From: Bradyrhizobium archetypum
Lineage (GTDB): Bacteria; Pseudomonadota; Alphaproteobacteria; Rhizobiales; Xanthobacteraceae
Direction of reading: 5' to 3'
Length of the DNA stretch: 64,000 nucleotides
Assembly: GCF_013114835.1 (NCBI RefSeq)
Contig: NZ_JAAVLW010000005.1
Location: forward strand, 620,001 to 684,000
Part shown: piece by piece, positions 33,978 through 43,366 of the stretch
Numbering within the stretch: position 1 is the stretch's first letter
How the letters are laid out: every line of letters begins with the position of its first letter
Position numbers and translations under genes: made by a program
The notes under the pieces: model-generated
What the model was told of the DNA's origin: nothing
Seen by the model: only the letters and a program-made list of their open reading frames with translations
The model's database searches: none

Positions 33978-34829
33978 CTACCAGAGCGCCCGCGTTACAT
34001 CGTCGAACAATTCTTCAACCGCGTACGGGTGCGGAATGAGTTTTTGCTGCGCGGAATAATCGATGATCATTTGCAGCGAACGTTGCATTTCGTCTCGGCT
34101 GAAGCGTCGCGCTTCCGGCGAAGCGGTCGCGGAATCGGCAAGGAGCCGATGCACCTCCCGCACCGCATCCGGATGTTCCTCCGACAATCTCCGGCTCACC
34201 ACCACCATATGGTTGATCGGCACCACCCCGTGCTTTTCGAACCAGTTTTTTTCTTCCGCGGCGACATCGGCAAACAGCGGCTTCAAATCCGGATGATCCG
34301 ATTTCTCGCCCAGCACCGCGTCGAGTTCGCCGTCGATCAGCATCTGGACGATCTGCTTGCCCGCGGATGCCCGCTTCGTCGTGTCCGCGAACTCGGCGAC
34401 ATGGGCTTCCTCGAACGTCACCCAGTCGATCGAATCGAGATCGACGCCATAGTCATTGGCGAGAATGCCGCGCAGCCATGCGCCGGTCGTCGTGGTTAAG
34501 GAGCGGATGCCGACGCGCTTTCCTTCGAGGTCGCGCGGGCCAAGTGTCCCCGCTTTCGCATTGTAAAGCGCATGCCCATGCTGGAACCGCGCCAGCACGA
34601 CATCGGGCAATAGCACCATCGGCTTGCCGAAGGATTTCGCCATCAGATAGGTGACGATCGCCATCTCCGAGACGTCGAACGCTGCTTCGCGGACCATCGG
34701 CTTGAAGCCCTTGTTGGTCGGCGAATATTGCGCAAAATCGAACGCGACCAGGTCAGATCTGATCGACCCGTTCTTCAGCGCTGATGTACCGGGATGGTCG
34801 CCGAGCAAGGTGCGCAGGCGGATCGTCAC
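33978..34829 (-). CDS. 4,5-dihydroxyphthalate decarboxylase-like / NMT1-type solute-binding fold protein
   Basis: 283 residues from GTG 34829, one base after the upstream stop and with GGAGG in place; no signal peptide. The pattern ALKNGSIRSDLVAFDF, AFDVSEMAIVTYLMAKS, DLEGKRVGIRSLTTTTGAWLRGI matches the Pht5-like decarboxylases, which reuse the periplasmic-binding-protein fold in the cytoplasm. The lack of a signal peptide supports an enzyme rather than a transport receptor. It would remove a carboxylate before or after ring opening in this aromatic-acid set. Confidence 0.7.
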   Translation of the reverse strand: MTIRLRTLLGDHPGTSALKNGSIRSDLVAFDFAQYSPTNKGFKPMVREAAFDVSEMAIVTYLMAKSFGKPMVLLPDVVLARFQHGHALYNAKAGTLGPRDLEGKRVGIRSLTTTTGAWLRGILANDYGVDLDSIDWVTFEEAHVAEFADTTKRASAGKQIVQMLIDGELDAVLGEKSDHPDLKPLFADVAAEEKNWFEKHGVVPINHMVVVSRRLSEEHPDAVREVHRLLADSATASPEARRFSRDEMQRSLQMIIDYSAQQKLIPHPYAVEELFDDVTRALW

Positions 34830-34830
34830 C

Positions 34831-35523
34831 TCAATCCTCCTCCAGCTCGTCGACGTAGACGAGACCGGCCTTCGCGAGCGGCTCGCGCATGTTGTACATG
34901 TCGAGGCCGAGCACGCCGGCGGCGAGCTTCTGGCGCTTGCCATCCTCATCGGCGCGGCGCTTCTCGCCTTTGCTGACCACATCGGCGGCGTCCTTGCGCC
35001 CGATCACCACCACGCCGTCGTCATCCGCCACCACGGCATCGCCCGGCTTGACATTGATACCGCCGCAGACCACGGGCACATTGACCGCGCCTAGCGTCGC
35101 CTTCACCGTACCCCTGGCCGAGATCGCTTTCGACCACACCGGAAAGCCCATCTCGCGAAGCGACTTGGCGTCGCGCACGCCGGCATCGATGACGAGACCC
35201 CTGACGCCGCGCGCCATCAGCGAGGTCGCCAAGAGATCGCCGAACATGCCATCGGTATTGTCCGTGGTGCAGCCGACCACCAGGATGTCGCCGGGCTGGC
35301 ACTGCTCGACGGCGACATGGATCATCCAGTTGTCGCCAGGCTGCGCCAGCACGGTCACGGCGGTCCCGGCCGTCTCCGCCCCGCTCCACACCGGACGCAG
35401 ATAGGGCTTCATCAGCCCGAAGCGGCCATAGGCTTCGTGTGCGGTAGCGACGCCGAGCGCGCCCAGCCGTTTCACCAGCTCAGCGTCGGTGCGCTTGATG
35501 TTACGGACGACGACCGTCTTCAT
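34831..35523 (-). CDS. RraA-family 4-carboxy-4-hydroxy-2-oxoadipate aldolase (LigK/GalC-like)
   Basis: 230 residues. GVRGLVIDAGVRDAKSL carries the R117-D118 pair and FGDLLAT the preceding acid of class II HMG/CHA aldolases. It splits 4-carboxy-4-hydroxy-2-oxoadipate into pyruvate and oxaloacetate, the last step of protocatechuate 4,5-cleavage. Its start overlaps the stop of the GalB-like gene by four bases. The RNase-regulator RraA itself is shorter and lacks this context, so the aldolase reading is favoured. Confidence 0.82.
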   Translation of the reverse strand: MKTVVVRNIKRTDAELVKRLGALGVATAHEAYGRFGLMKPYLRPVWSGAETAGTAVTVLAQPGDNWMIHVAVEQCQPGDILVVGCTTDNTDGMFGDLLATSLMARGVRGLVIDAGVRDAKSLREMGFPVWSKAISARGTVKATLGAVNVPVVCGGINVKPGDAVVADDDGVVVIGRKDAADVVSKGEKRRADEDGKRQKLAAGVLGLDMYNMREPLAKAGLVYVDELEED

Positions 35524-36245
35524 GCCAATTCCTCCAACGCCATCGGGAACAGCCGCTGATAGGCCTCGCCATAGGTCATTGGCTTGCCCGTATTCCGGCC
35601 GCCCTGCACGCCTCGCTGCAGCGCGACCCGCTCATAATAGGCCCACAGATGCTTCTGGGCGGCGAGAATCTCGAACGTCTTGCGTTTGATGTCCCAGACC
35701 TCGTCGATATTGAGGATCACCTGCGGCTTGAAATTGCACATCTCCGGCTGGTGCGGCTCGAACAGGAAAACCGGCGGCGCGGAATAGGTATATTTGGCGC
35801 CCGGCTTGTGGCCCATCGCCTGCGCGACCACGCGGGTCTCCTGGGCGAAGTGCGCCGCGTTCGGGTGATCGAAATTGTAGGGATCCTCCAGCGCATGGGT
35901 GAGCACGAAGGACGGATTGAGCTCACGGTAGATGTCGACCATGCGGTCGAAATGCTGATCCGTCAGCCGCAGCGGATAGTCGCCGGCGTCGAAGAATTCG
36001 ATTTCCGCGCCCAGCATCTCGGCTGCGCGCTGCGCCTCGTCGCGCCTTCCGGCCTTGACCTTTTCCATCGTCGCGCCGGCTTCCTTCCAGGCGAACTGGC
36101 TTTCGCCGCGTTCGCCGAACGACAGGCACGCGATCTTGACGCGGTAACCCTTCCTGGCATGCAGCGCGATCGCGCCGCCCGCGCGCCAGACGAAATCGCC
36201 GGGATGCGCCGTGACTACAAGGCCCGTTTTGCCAGCATTGCTCAT
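35520..36245 (-). CDS. PIG-L-family 4-oxalomesaconate hydratase (GalB-like)
   Basis: 241 residues from ATG 36245, preceded by GGAGGAGG. The metal motif is AHPGDFVW (usual AHPxD), then GGAIALHARKGYRV, CLSFGERGES, DPYNFDHP and VALQRGVQGGRN, which follow the Pseudomonas GalB sequence as I recall it. It hydrates 4-oxalomesaconate to the substrate of the next-encoded aldolase. The order GalB-LigK in an overlapping pair strongly supports both assignments. Confidence 0.8.
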   Translation of the reverse strand: MSNAGKTGLVVTAHPGDFVWRAGGAIALHARKGYRVKIACLSFGERGESQFAWKEAGATMEKVKAGRRDEAQRAAEMLGAEIEFFDAGDYPLRLTDQHFDRMVDIYRELNPSFVLTHALEDPYNFDHPNAAHFAQETRVVAQAMGHKPGAKYTYSAPPVFLFEPHQPEMCNFKPQVILNIDEVWDIKRKTFEILAAQKHLWAYYERVALQRGVQGGRNTGKPMTYGEAYQRLFPMALEELA

Positions 36246-36300
36246 GATCGGGACCTCCTCCTTCGATTGTTGCACGTGGCCGGCCGCGCCGGCAGCGTGA

Positions 36301-37302
36301 CTACTGTTTGGCAATTCCTGCCCGCTCGATCACATCAGCCCACTTGTCGATATCGGCCTTCAGGCGGTCGCGGATTTCCTCGGGCGAGCTGGCTTTGGCT
36401 TCGATGCCGAGATCGAGCGCGCGCTTCTTCAGTTCCGGCATGTCGAGCACGTCGCGTAGCGCGGTGTTCAGCGTGTTGATCGCCTCACGCGGCGTGCCCT
36501 TGGGCGCAAAAATCGCGTTCCAGGACCGCGCCTCGAAATCGCCGCCGCCCGCCTCCTTCACCGTCGGTAGGTCAGGCAGAAATGTGGTGCGCACGGGCCC
36601 CGAAGACGACACGGCAATCGCCGCCTTATCGGCGATGTGCGACTGCACCGCGCTGTAATTCTCGATCGCCATCTGGATGTCGCCGCGCAACAGCGCGATC
36701 AGCACATCGGGCGAACTGCGAAACGGCACGATGGTGACATCTACCCCGGCGGTCGACTTGAACAATTGCGCCGCAAGGTTCTGGGTCGATCCGACATTGA
36801 TGGTGCCGACATTGAGCGCGCCGGGCTTTTGTTTCGCCGCCTTGATGAATTCAGCCAGCGTCGGATATGGCGCGCCGGCTTGGGTCACGAAGATGAAGTC
36901 GAAATAGCCCATGCTCGAAACCGGCACGAAATCGGTCACCGGATTGAACGTCAGGTTCTTGAACAGCGATACGGAAATCGCGGTGCCGTTGCTGAACAGC
37001 GCCAGCGTATAGCCGTCCGCGGGCGCGGACAGCACCGCGCGTGCCGCGTTGATGCCGCCGGCGCCCGGCATGTTCTCGATGACGAAGCGCTGACCGAGCT
37101 TTTCGCCGAGCTTCTCGGTCACGAGCCGCGCCGTGACGTCGGCGACGCCGCCCGCGCCGAACGGCAGGATCAGCCGCACCGGCTTGTTCGGATAGTTTTG
37201 CGCATGGGCGAGTTGCGGAAACCGCAATGCGGCCAGCAAGGCAGCGATGCCGGCGAACGACACGGCGCGTCGGCTTGGGATATAGCGCTTCTCCGCCATT
37301 GC
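36301..37302 (-). CDS. TTT-family solute receptor (Bug-type)
   Basis: 333 residues with a signal peptide (FAGIAALLAALRFPQLAHAQ). NYPNKPVRLILPFGAGGVADV and VIENMPGAGGINAARAV are the Bug hallmarks. It binds a small carboxylate in the periplasm for a tripartite transporter; no TctA/TctB membrane genes are nearby. Located between the LigI-like and GalB-like genes, so the ligand is probably the aromatic acid degraded here. GAAGGAG precedes ATG 37302. Confidence 0.88.
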   Translation of the reverse strand, partial: AMAEKRYIPSRRAVSFAGIAALLAALRFPQLAHAQNYPNKPVRLILPFGAGGVADVTARLVTEKLGEKLGQRFVIENMPGAGGINAARAVLSAPADGYTLALFSNGTAISVSLFKNLTFNPVTDFVPVSSMGYFDFIFVTQAGAPYPTLAEFIKAAKQKPGALNVGTINVGSTQNLAAQLFKSTAGVDVTIVPFRSSPDVLIALLRGDIQMAIENYSAVQSHIADKAAIAVSSSGPVRTTFLPDLPTVKEAGGGDFEARSWNAIFAPKGTPREAINTLNTALRDVLDMPELKKRALDLGIEAKASSPEEIRDRLKADIDKWADVIERAGIAKQ

Positions 37303-37312
37303 ACGCGCTCCT

Positions 37313-38182
37313 TCAGAACTCGAACAGCCGCGCCGGATTATCGACCAGAATCTTCTGCTGCAGTTCCGGTTCGGGTGCAAACAGCGGAATGAGGTCGACC
37401 AGGTCGCCGTCATTCGGCATCACCTTTACGTTGGGGTGCGGCCAGTCGGTTCCCCAGATCACCCGGTCCGGCGCGGTCTCGACGATGCGACGCGCAAAGG
37501 GCACCGCGTCATGGAACGGTGGCCCACTGGACGACACGCGCTCGCAGCCGCACACCTTGACCCAGCATTTTTCGTCCCGCTTCATCAGATCGATCAAGGT
37601 CCGGAACGGGAGCTGGTCGAGACCGTCAGATGCTTTGACACGCCCCATGTGATCGATGGTGTAGCGCACCGGCAAATTTGCCAGCATCTCGGCATATTTA
37701 GGCAGATCGATCGCGTCGAAATGCAGGTCGATATGCCAGCCGAGCGGCGCCACCATCGCGATAATGCGGTGGAACGCGCCCATGTCCGGCACCCCGCCCA
37801 GATGACGCACGAAGTTGAAGCGGCAGCCGCGGAAACCGCCCTCGTGCAAGTCGCGCAATCCGCGCTCGGTAATGGTGCCATCGATATTGGCTACCGCACG
37901 AAAGGTGCCGTTGCTCACGGCGATAGCGTCGAGCGCCACGCGGTTGTCGGTGCCGTGCACGCTGGCATTGACAATGACGGCGCGGCCGATTCCGAGCTTT
38001 TTATGCAGCGCCCGGAAATCCTCGAGCGGCGCATCCGGTGGCGTATAGGGGCGCCCCGGCGCGTAAGGATATCTGTCGCCGGGCCCGAAGATGTGGGTAT
38101 GCGCATCACACGCCAGCGCCGGCAGCTTGAATTTCGGCGTTCGCGTATTGGGATCGGGTCCGGGAATCGTGGGCTTGTTCAT
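37313..38182 (-). CDS. Amidohydrolase, 2-pyrone-4,6-dicarboxylate hydrolase-like (LigI-like)
   Basis: 289 residues. CDAHTHIFGPGDRYPY, IVNASVHGTDN, GGFRGCRFNFVRHLGG, IDHMGR and WGTDWPHPN follow LigI as I remember it. LigI opens 2-pyrone-4,6-dicarboxylate to oxalomesaconate, the substrate of GalB. Thus this gene, the GalB-like and LigK-like genes cover three successive steps. Begins 35 bases after the tetR gene in the same direction. A related lactonase (for example sulfomuconolactone-type) is the main alternative. Confidence 0.78.
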   Translation of the reverse strand: MNKPTIPGPDPNTRTPKFKLPALACDAHTHIFGPGDRYPYAPGRPYTPPDAPLEDFRALHKKLGIGRAVIVNASVHGTDNRVALDAIAVSNGTFRAVANIDGTITERGLRDLHEGGFRGCRFNFVRHLGGVPDMGAFHRIIAMVAPLGWHIDLHFDAIDLPKYAEMLANLPVRYTIDHMGRVKASDGLDQLPFRTLIDLMKRDEKCWVKVCGCERVSSSGPPFHDAVPFARRIVETAPDRVIWGTDWPHPNVKVMPNDGDLVDLIPLFAPEPELQQKILVDNPARLFEF

Positions 38183-38217
38183 GACGCCTTGTGCGGTGCT
38201 TGGTTGGCGCGGGGTAT

Positions 38218-38943
38218 CTAGTCGGCAGGATTTTCTTTCCGCTTTCGAGCGGTAGCCGCGGCGCGCGGTTGAACTGGCGTAGTCCGGCGTGATGCGCCGT
38301 CGATGTGATCGACGTCTGACGCCTGCAACGAGGCAACTGTTGCCGCGACGATTTGCTCGATCGCCTCCGCCATGTCGCCGCCGTCGGCTTCGCCGCGGGA
38401 GAGCCTAGTGACCCGTTCCGGATTAACGAGAGTGTAATAGAGCGCGCCAAGCAGGAATTGCGACCGCCACACGATCGTCGTCCGCGGCAGATGCGGCAGG
38501 CTTTCGCCGATCGCCTCGATGAACGCATTGGTCGTGTCGTCGAAGATTTCCGCGATGATGCGGCCCACCACGGCATTGCCTTCGGCAGACATCACGGCGC
38601 GCAGCCGCGTGAACCGCGCTCCGCCCCCCGCAAGGTCGGTGCTGGACGAAAACGCCGGCTGCACATAGGCCCGCACGATCGCTTCCAGCCGATCCTGGAC
38701 GTCGCGCACGCGCCGTGCCGCGACCAATAGCTCGATGCGGCGCTTGTTCATCGGCCCGCAATGGCGCTTGTAGATTTCGAGGAGCAGCCCGTCCTTGCTC
38801 TTGAAGTGATAGGTGAGGCTGCCGGGATTGGCGCCCGCCTCCAGCGCGATGTCGCGGATCGACACCGCATTGAACCCCCGCGTCGAGAACAACAGCTCGG
38901 CCGCGCTCAGGATGGCTTCCCGCATGTTGGGGTTTCGCGTCAT
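38218..38943 (-). CDS. TetR-family transcriptional regulator
   Basis: 241 residues. The N-terminal helix-turn-helix is AILSAAELLFSTRGFNAVSIRDIALEAGANPGSLTYHF (split over residues 9-47), followed by an all-helical ligand domain and a basic tail. First gene of the leftward aromatic operon, and divergent from a TTT receptor. A perfect 20-bp palindrome lies 24 bases upstream of its start, so it probably represses both itself and the divergent gene until the pathway's acid binds. Confidence 0.9.
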   Translation of the reverse strand: MTRNPNMREAILSAAELLFSTRGFNAVSIRDIALEAGANPGSLTYHFKSKDGLLLEIYKRHCGPMNKRRIELLVAARRVRDVQDRLEAIVRAYVQPAFSSSTDLAGGGARFTRLRAVMSAEGNAVVGRIIAEIFDDTTNAFIEAIGESLPHLPRTTIVWRSQFLLGALYYTLVNPERVTRLSRGEADGGDMAEAIEQIVAATVASLQASDVDHIDGASRRTTPVQPRAAATARKRKENPAD

Positions 38944-38966
38944 GGCATTTGCTTTCCATTCTCGAC

Positions 38967-38986
38967 TTTTGTACGTTTGTACAAAA
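38967..38986. promoter_or_regulatory. TetR operator palindrome
   Basis: TTTTGTAC-GTTT-GTACAAAA, perfect 8-bp arms and a 4-bp spacer, in the space between tetR (leftward) and the TTT receptor gene (rightward). Position and symmetry suit binding by the adjacent TetR protein. Confidence 0.75.
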
Positions 38987-39114
38987 TATCAGGTCTGGTC
39001 AACAAATATCTGGGTGAGGGTGGCCCGCCACGGTGGCTGGACTGGAATGAAGGGAGAGCCGCCGGATGAGCGGATTTTTCAAATGATACTGCCTACACAA
39101 GAGGACCTTTTCTC

Positions 39115-40092
39115 ATGATCCCACGCCGAGCATTGATCCGTTGCACGCTTGCCGCCGCACTGTTCTCGCTGGCCGGCACCAACGTCAATGCGGAGCCGTT
39201 CCCGAGCAGGCCCGTGCGCATCCTGGTGCCCTACGCCGCCGGCGGCGCCGTCGACGTGTTGGCGCGCACGCTTGGGCAATCGCTGTCCAAGATTTGGGGA
39301 CAGCAGCCGGTCATCGAAAATCGTCCGGGCGCCGGCGGCATCATCGCGTCGCAAGCGCTCACGCAATCGGCGCCGGATGGCTACACGCTGATCCTGGTCG
39401 CCAGCGGCCATCCGCTGAACCAGTTCTTCTATCCAAAATTGCCCTACGACACCTTCAAGGACTTCACCGCCATCAGCGAGGTTGCCTATTCGCCGCTCGC
39501 GATCGTGGTGTCCAAAAATAGTCAGGTGAAGAATTTGCAGGAGCTACTGGCGAGCGCGCGCGAAAAGCCGGAGTCGCTATCCTACGGCATGTCCGGCAAC
39601 GGCACCTCGGCGCATCCGGCCGGCGAGCTTCTCAACTACATGGCCAAGGTCAAGATCCAGTCGATCCCCTACAAAGGCGGCGCCCCTGCCCTCAGCGCCG
39701 TGATCGCGGGCGAGATTCCGATGAGCGTCAATCCGCTGCCCGAAGTGGTCGGCCAGCTTGAGGGCAATGCGGTGCGCGCCCTTGCCGTAACCACAGCCCA
39801 GCGCTCGAAGGCGTTGCCCGACATTCCAACCGTCGCGGAAGCCGGCATCCCCGGCTATGACGCCTCGGTCTGGTGGGGCTTTCTCGGACCCGCCGGCATG
39901 GCGCCCGATGTGGTCACCAAGCTCCACGCCGATCTTGCCGTCGCATTGAAAGATCCGGTTGTCATGGCCGCGCTGGAGAAGATGGGTGCGACGCCGGTCG
40001 GCAGTTCGCCCAAGGATTTCGACGCATTCATGCGCGCCGAAGCGGCGAAGTGGGAGCCGGTGCTGAAAGAGGCCAATATCAAGATGCAGTGA
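39115..40092 (+). CDS. TTT-family solute receptor (Bug-type)
   Basis: 325 residues. Signal peptide (ALIRCTLAAALFSLAGTNVNA) then FPSRPVRILVPYAAGGAVDV and ENRPGAGGIIASQAL. Divergent from tetR across the palindromic operator, so it is likely induced with the aromatic operon. Second Bug receptor of the locus, again without membrane components. Confidence 0.9.
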   Translation: MIPRRALIRCTLAAALFSLAGTNVNAEPFPSRPVRILVPYAAGGAVDVLARTLGQSLSKIWGQQPVIENRPGAGGIIASQALTQSAPDGYTLILVASGHPLNQFFYPKLPYDTFKDFTAISEVAYSPLAIVVSKNSQVKNLQELLASAREKPESLSYGMSGNGTSAHPAGELLNYMAKVKIQSIPYKGGAPALSAVIAGEIPMSVNPLPEVVGQLEGNAVRALAVTTAQRSKALPDIPTVAEAGIPGYDASVWWGFLGPAGMAPDVVTKLHADLAVALKDPVVMAALEKMGATPVGSSPKDFDAFMRAEAAKWEPVLKEANIKMQ

Positions 40093-40119
40093 AGTGCCGA
40101 GCCGGTTCGCGCGATCGGA

Positions 40120-41409
40120 TCACCGCGCGTTCGCCGGCGCGTGCACATGCCAGAGATCGGCGCGCCAGTGCAGCACGATCGCCAGCATCAAGGCAAGGCC
40201 GGCCGCTGCGTAGAGTGTGCCGGTCGCCGCAAACCCGATCTCGTCGATCAGGCTGCCCGCGGCCAACAGGCCGATCGGCAGGCCATAGATCACCATCATG
40301 CGGACCCCCATCACCCGGCCGCGGAAATTCTCGCTCGCGGTCCGCATCAGGATGACGGCGATCGAGATCATGGCGAGGCTTTGCGAGAAGCCCGCCACCA
40401 CCAGGCACATGATCGCGGTCGGCACCGTCTGCATCTGCACGAAGATCAGCAAGGTCGCGTACCAGACAACGGTGGCGCCGATCATCAGCCGCGCCACCCG
40501 GAGATCGCGGATCAGGCTCAGCACGATCGAGCCTACCAGCGAGCCGATGGCAAAACTCGCCGATAGATAGCCGAGCCCGGTCTGGTTGGTGCCGTAGATC
40601 GTCTTGGCAATATAGGGCAACAGGCCGTTGGTGAGCGGATACGCCGTCAAGTTGGCCAGGAATGCGACCCAGAGCGCGGCCTGCATCCGCGGCGTGGTCC
40701 AGACATAGGCAACGCCCTCCTTGAGGTCGCGCAGCGGCGAGCGCTGCAATGCCTCGCTGGCCGCCTCGCCCACCGCATCCCGTTTTACCGGCGCCACGAT
40801 GCACAGCGTCAGCGCGGTGGCGGTCGTGTAAAGGCAGACGATCGCCACATAGGCCGGGCCCATGCCGAGCGTGGCAAACAATCCCGCGCCGCTCAGCGCG
40901 CCGGCGATGCGCGCGGTATCCATCGTCGTGCGCGAGATGCTGATCGCGCCGATCAACTGGCCGTGCGGCATGATGGTCGCGACCAAGGCGCCGCGTACGC
41001 CAAGGTCCGATGGGCGGACGATGCCCATCACGGCTGCGACCATGAAGACATAGACCGGCGCGAGATGGCCGGACAGCGCCAGCGTCATCAGCACGGCCGC
41101 CAGCACCGCATAGGCCACGCGCATCATTCCCAGGAGATCGCGGTGGCCGATCCGGTCGCCGACGACGCCGAACATCGGCGCTACCAACGTACCGACATAA
41201 CCCAGCGAGGCGAGCAGGGTGAGCAGCAGGACCGATCCGGTCTCGACCAGCACGTACCAGCCGAGAATCAGCGTCTCCATCTCGAACGCCCAGGAGGTGA
41301 GCAGATCGGCGGGCCACTGAAAACGGTAGTTCCTGACCTGGAATGGTGCGAGCGCGGAAGATCGCGCGGGCTCGCTCAAGATGCGTTGTCGCGATTCATC
41401 GCGGTCCAC
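40120..41409 (-). CDS. MFS transporter (EntS/MFS-3-like)
   Basis: 429 residues, about twelve membrane helices; FQVRNYRFQWPADLLTSWAFEMETLILGWYV opens the protein in EntS style (split at residue 40) and GVVGDRIGHRDLLG is the loop 2-3 motif. Start is GTG 41409 after CAGGG. Probably an exporter of a small metabolite. Convergent with the receptor gene, so not obviously part of the aromatic operon. Confidence 0.82.
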   Translation of the reverse strand: MDRDESRQRILSEPARSSALAPFQVRNYRFQWPADLLTSWAFEMETLILGWYVLVETGSVLLLTLLASLGYVGTLVAPMFGVVGDRIGHRDLLGMMRVAYAVLAAVLMTLALSGHLAPVYVFMVAAVMGIVRPSDLGVRGALVATIMPHGQLIGAISISRTTMDTARIAGALSGAGLFATLGMGPAYVAIVCLYTTATALTLCIVAPVKRDAVGEAASEALQRSPLRDLKEGVAYVWTTPRMQAALWVAFLANLTAYPLTNGLLPYIAKTIYGTNQTGLGYLSASFAIGSLVGSIVLSLIRDLRVARLMIGATVVWYATLLIFVQMQTVPTAIMCLVVAGFSQSLAMISIAVILMRTASENFRGRVMGVRMMVIYGLPIGLLAAGSLIDEIGFAATGTLYAAAGLALMLAIVLHWRADLWHVHAPANAR

Positions 41410-41464
41410 CCTGCCCTGTTTCTTATTTTTAGCTCTCCGTCGATAGCAAGTGACGAGCGCCGTT

Positions 41465-43366
41465 TCAAGCGGCCGACATCGCCCTTCCGCGGTGCGTCAA
41501 CAACAGCCGTCTCACCTCGGCCGCCGATATCGCCGGACTGAACAGATAGCCCTGCATCTCCGTGCAGCCGAGGATGTACAGGAGATCTTCTGCTGCTCAG
41601 TTTCAACGCCCTCCGCCGTTGTCGTCATGTCGCTGGCGGCCGCGATGTTCACCACCGCCTGGACGATCGACGAGGATGCTCCGGGTCCCGCGATATCCCG
41701 GATGAAGGCGCGATCAATACTTGATCTTGTCGAACGGGAAACGCTGCAGGTAGCTGAGCGAGGAATAGCCGGTGCCGAAATCGTCCAGCGCGATTCTGAC
41801 CCCCAGCTTGCGCAACTGGTGCAGCATGTCGAGCGCAGCTTCGTCGTCGCGAATGAGCACGGCTTCGGTGATCTCGAGCTCCAGCCGGCTTGCGGGAAGG
41901 CCGCGAGCGGCCAGCGCCGCCGCCACGCTCAACGCCAGCGATGGGTTCCTGAACTGCACCGGCGAGACGTTGACCGCAACGCGGACGTGGTCCGGCCAGG
42001 TGGCGGCCTCGGCACACGCGGTATCGAGCACCCACAGGCCGAGCTGATTGATCAGGCCGCTGTCTTCCGCGATCGGAATGAACTCCGCCGGCCAAATCAT
42101 GCCGCGTTCGGGGTGCCGCCATCGCAACAGCGCCTCGCAGGATGAGATCTTGCCATCCTCGATATTGACCACCGGCTGATAGTAGGTTTCGAGGCTGCCG
42201 TCGCTAATCGCCCGCCGCAGCTCGAGCTCCAGGCTTCGCCGCGCCTTGGCACGCTGATCCATGCCGGCCTCAAAGAAACGGTAGGTCCGCCGTCCGTCGC
42301 CCTTGGCGCTATAGAGTGCGAGGTCCGCATTTCTCAATAATCGGCCGAGGTTCACTCCGTTGCCGGGCGCAAGCGCGATCCCGATGCTGGCATCGGTGGT
42401 GATCAGATGTCCCAGGTATTCAAAGGGCTGCCTGATCGCCGAATGGATTTCGTCAACGAGTTGAGTGGTTTCCGAGCGATCCTTGATAGCCGTCTGAATG
42501 ACGGCAAACTCGTCGCCGCCGAGCCGGGCTGCCACGTCGGTTTCCTTAAGGCAGCCGCGCAGGCGATCGGCAACGCCCTTGAGCAACTCGTCGCCGATCG
42601 GATGGCCAAGCGCGTCGTTGACGCTCTTGAACTCGTCGATATCGATGTAGAGGACAGCCAGTTGCTCGCCCGGCTGAAGCGCTGCAAGCGCCTGTTCGAG
42701 CCGCGCGCGGAACAGGATCCGGTTCGGCAGGTCCGTCAAGCCATCGAAATGCGCCAGATGCGCGATCTTCTCGTCGGCGCGCGTCCGCTCGGTGATGTCC
42801 TCGATCGTGGCAACCCAGCCGCCGTCCTTCAGCGGACGGTTGATGATCTCGATCGCACGACCGCCCGGCGCTTGCGTGAGTTGACGCGTCGCCTTACCGA
42901 GCGACACTTTCTGAATGATCGCGTTGCAGAATTCATCGACGTCGCCGTCGAACGATCCGGTTTCCTTGCGGTGCGCGATCAGCCGCTGAATGGTGCAGCC
43001 GGGCTTGGCCACGTCAGGAGAAAGCCCGAACATATCGAGATAAGGCTGGTTGCAGATGATGATTCGCGCGGATGCATCATAGAGAACAAGGCCTTGCGGA
43101 ATATTATTGACCGCAATCGAGAGCTGACGCCGCTCGGCCACCAATCGCTGATCGGTCAAGCGGTGACGCCGCAGCAGCAGGCCGGCGGCGACGATAAGGA
43201 CAGTGACCAGCGCCAACAGGACTTGTTCGCGGACACTCCATGACGATGTCGCAAGCTGCGCAAGCGCGGCCACCGCGAGCAGGACAGCGCAGACAGCAAG
43301 CAGCGTAGGCAGCCCGGCCTTGTCGGCGGGAGCGTCGGGCAATTTCTGGTGGCTTTCGATGCTCAC
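41465..43366 (-). pseudogene. Membrane GGDEF/EAL protein with two compensating indels near the C-terminus
   Basis: Layout: two membrane helices (PTLLAVCAVLLAVAALAQL, VLLALVTVLIVAAGLLL), a PAS domain, GGDEF (RLGGDEFAV) and EAL (SCEALLRWRHP, LDDFGTGYSSL). The frame stops early at 41714 (DKIKY-stop). Removing one T at about 41719 restores DKIKIDRAFIRDIAGPG, and adding one G at about 41590 restores EQQKDLLYILGCTEMQGYLF to a natural stop at 41465. So the last 80 residues of EAL are split over frames. Sequencing error or decay are both possible. It would make or break cyclic di-GMP. Start taken as GTG 43366 with GGAG upstream; ATG 43444 is an alternative. Confidence 0.85.

Noticed and set aside
36301..40092. 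A complete TTT transporter in the aromatic locus
   Set aside because: Only the two periplasmic receptors are present; TctA- and TctB-like membrane genes were not found.
40079..41317. 412-codon leftward frame overlapping the MFS gene
   Set aside because: Alternative frame of the transporter; Arg/Asp-rich with no membrane segments, while the other frame has about twelve.
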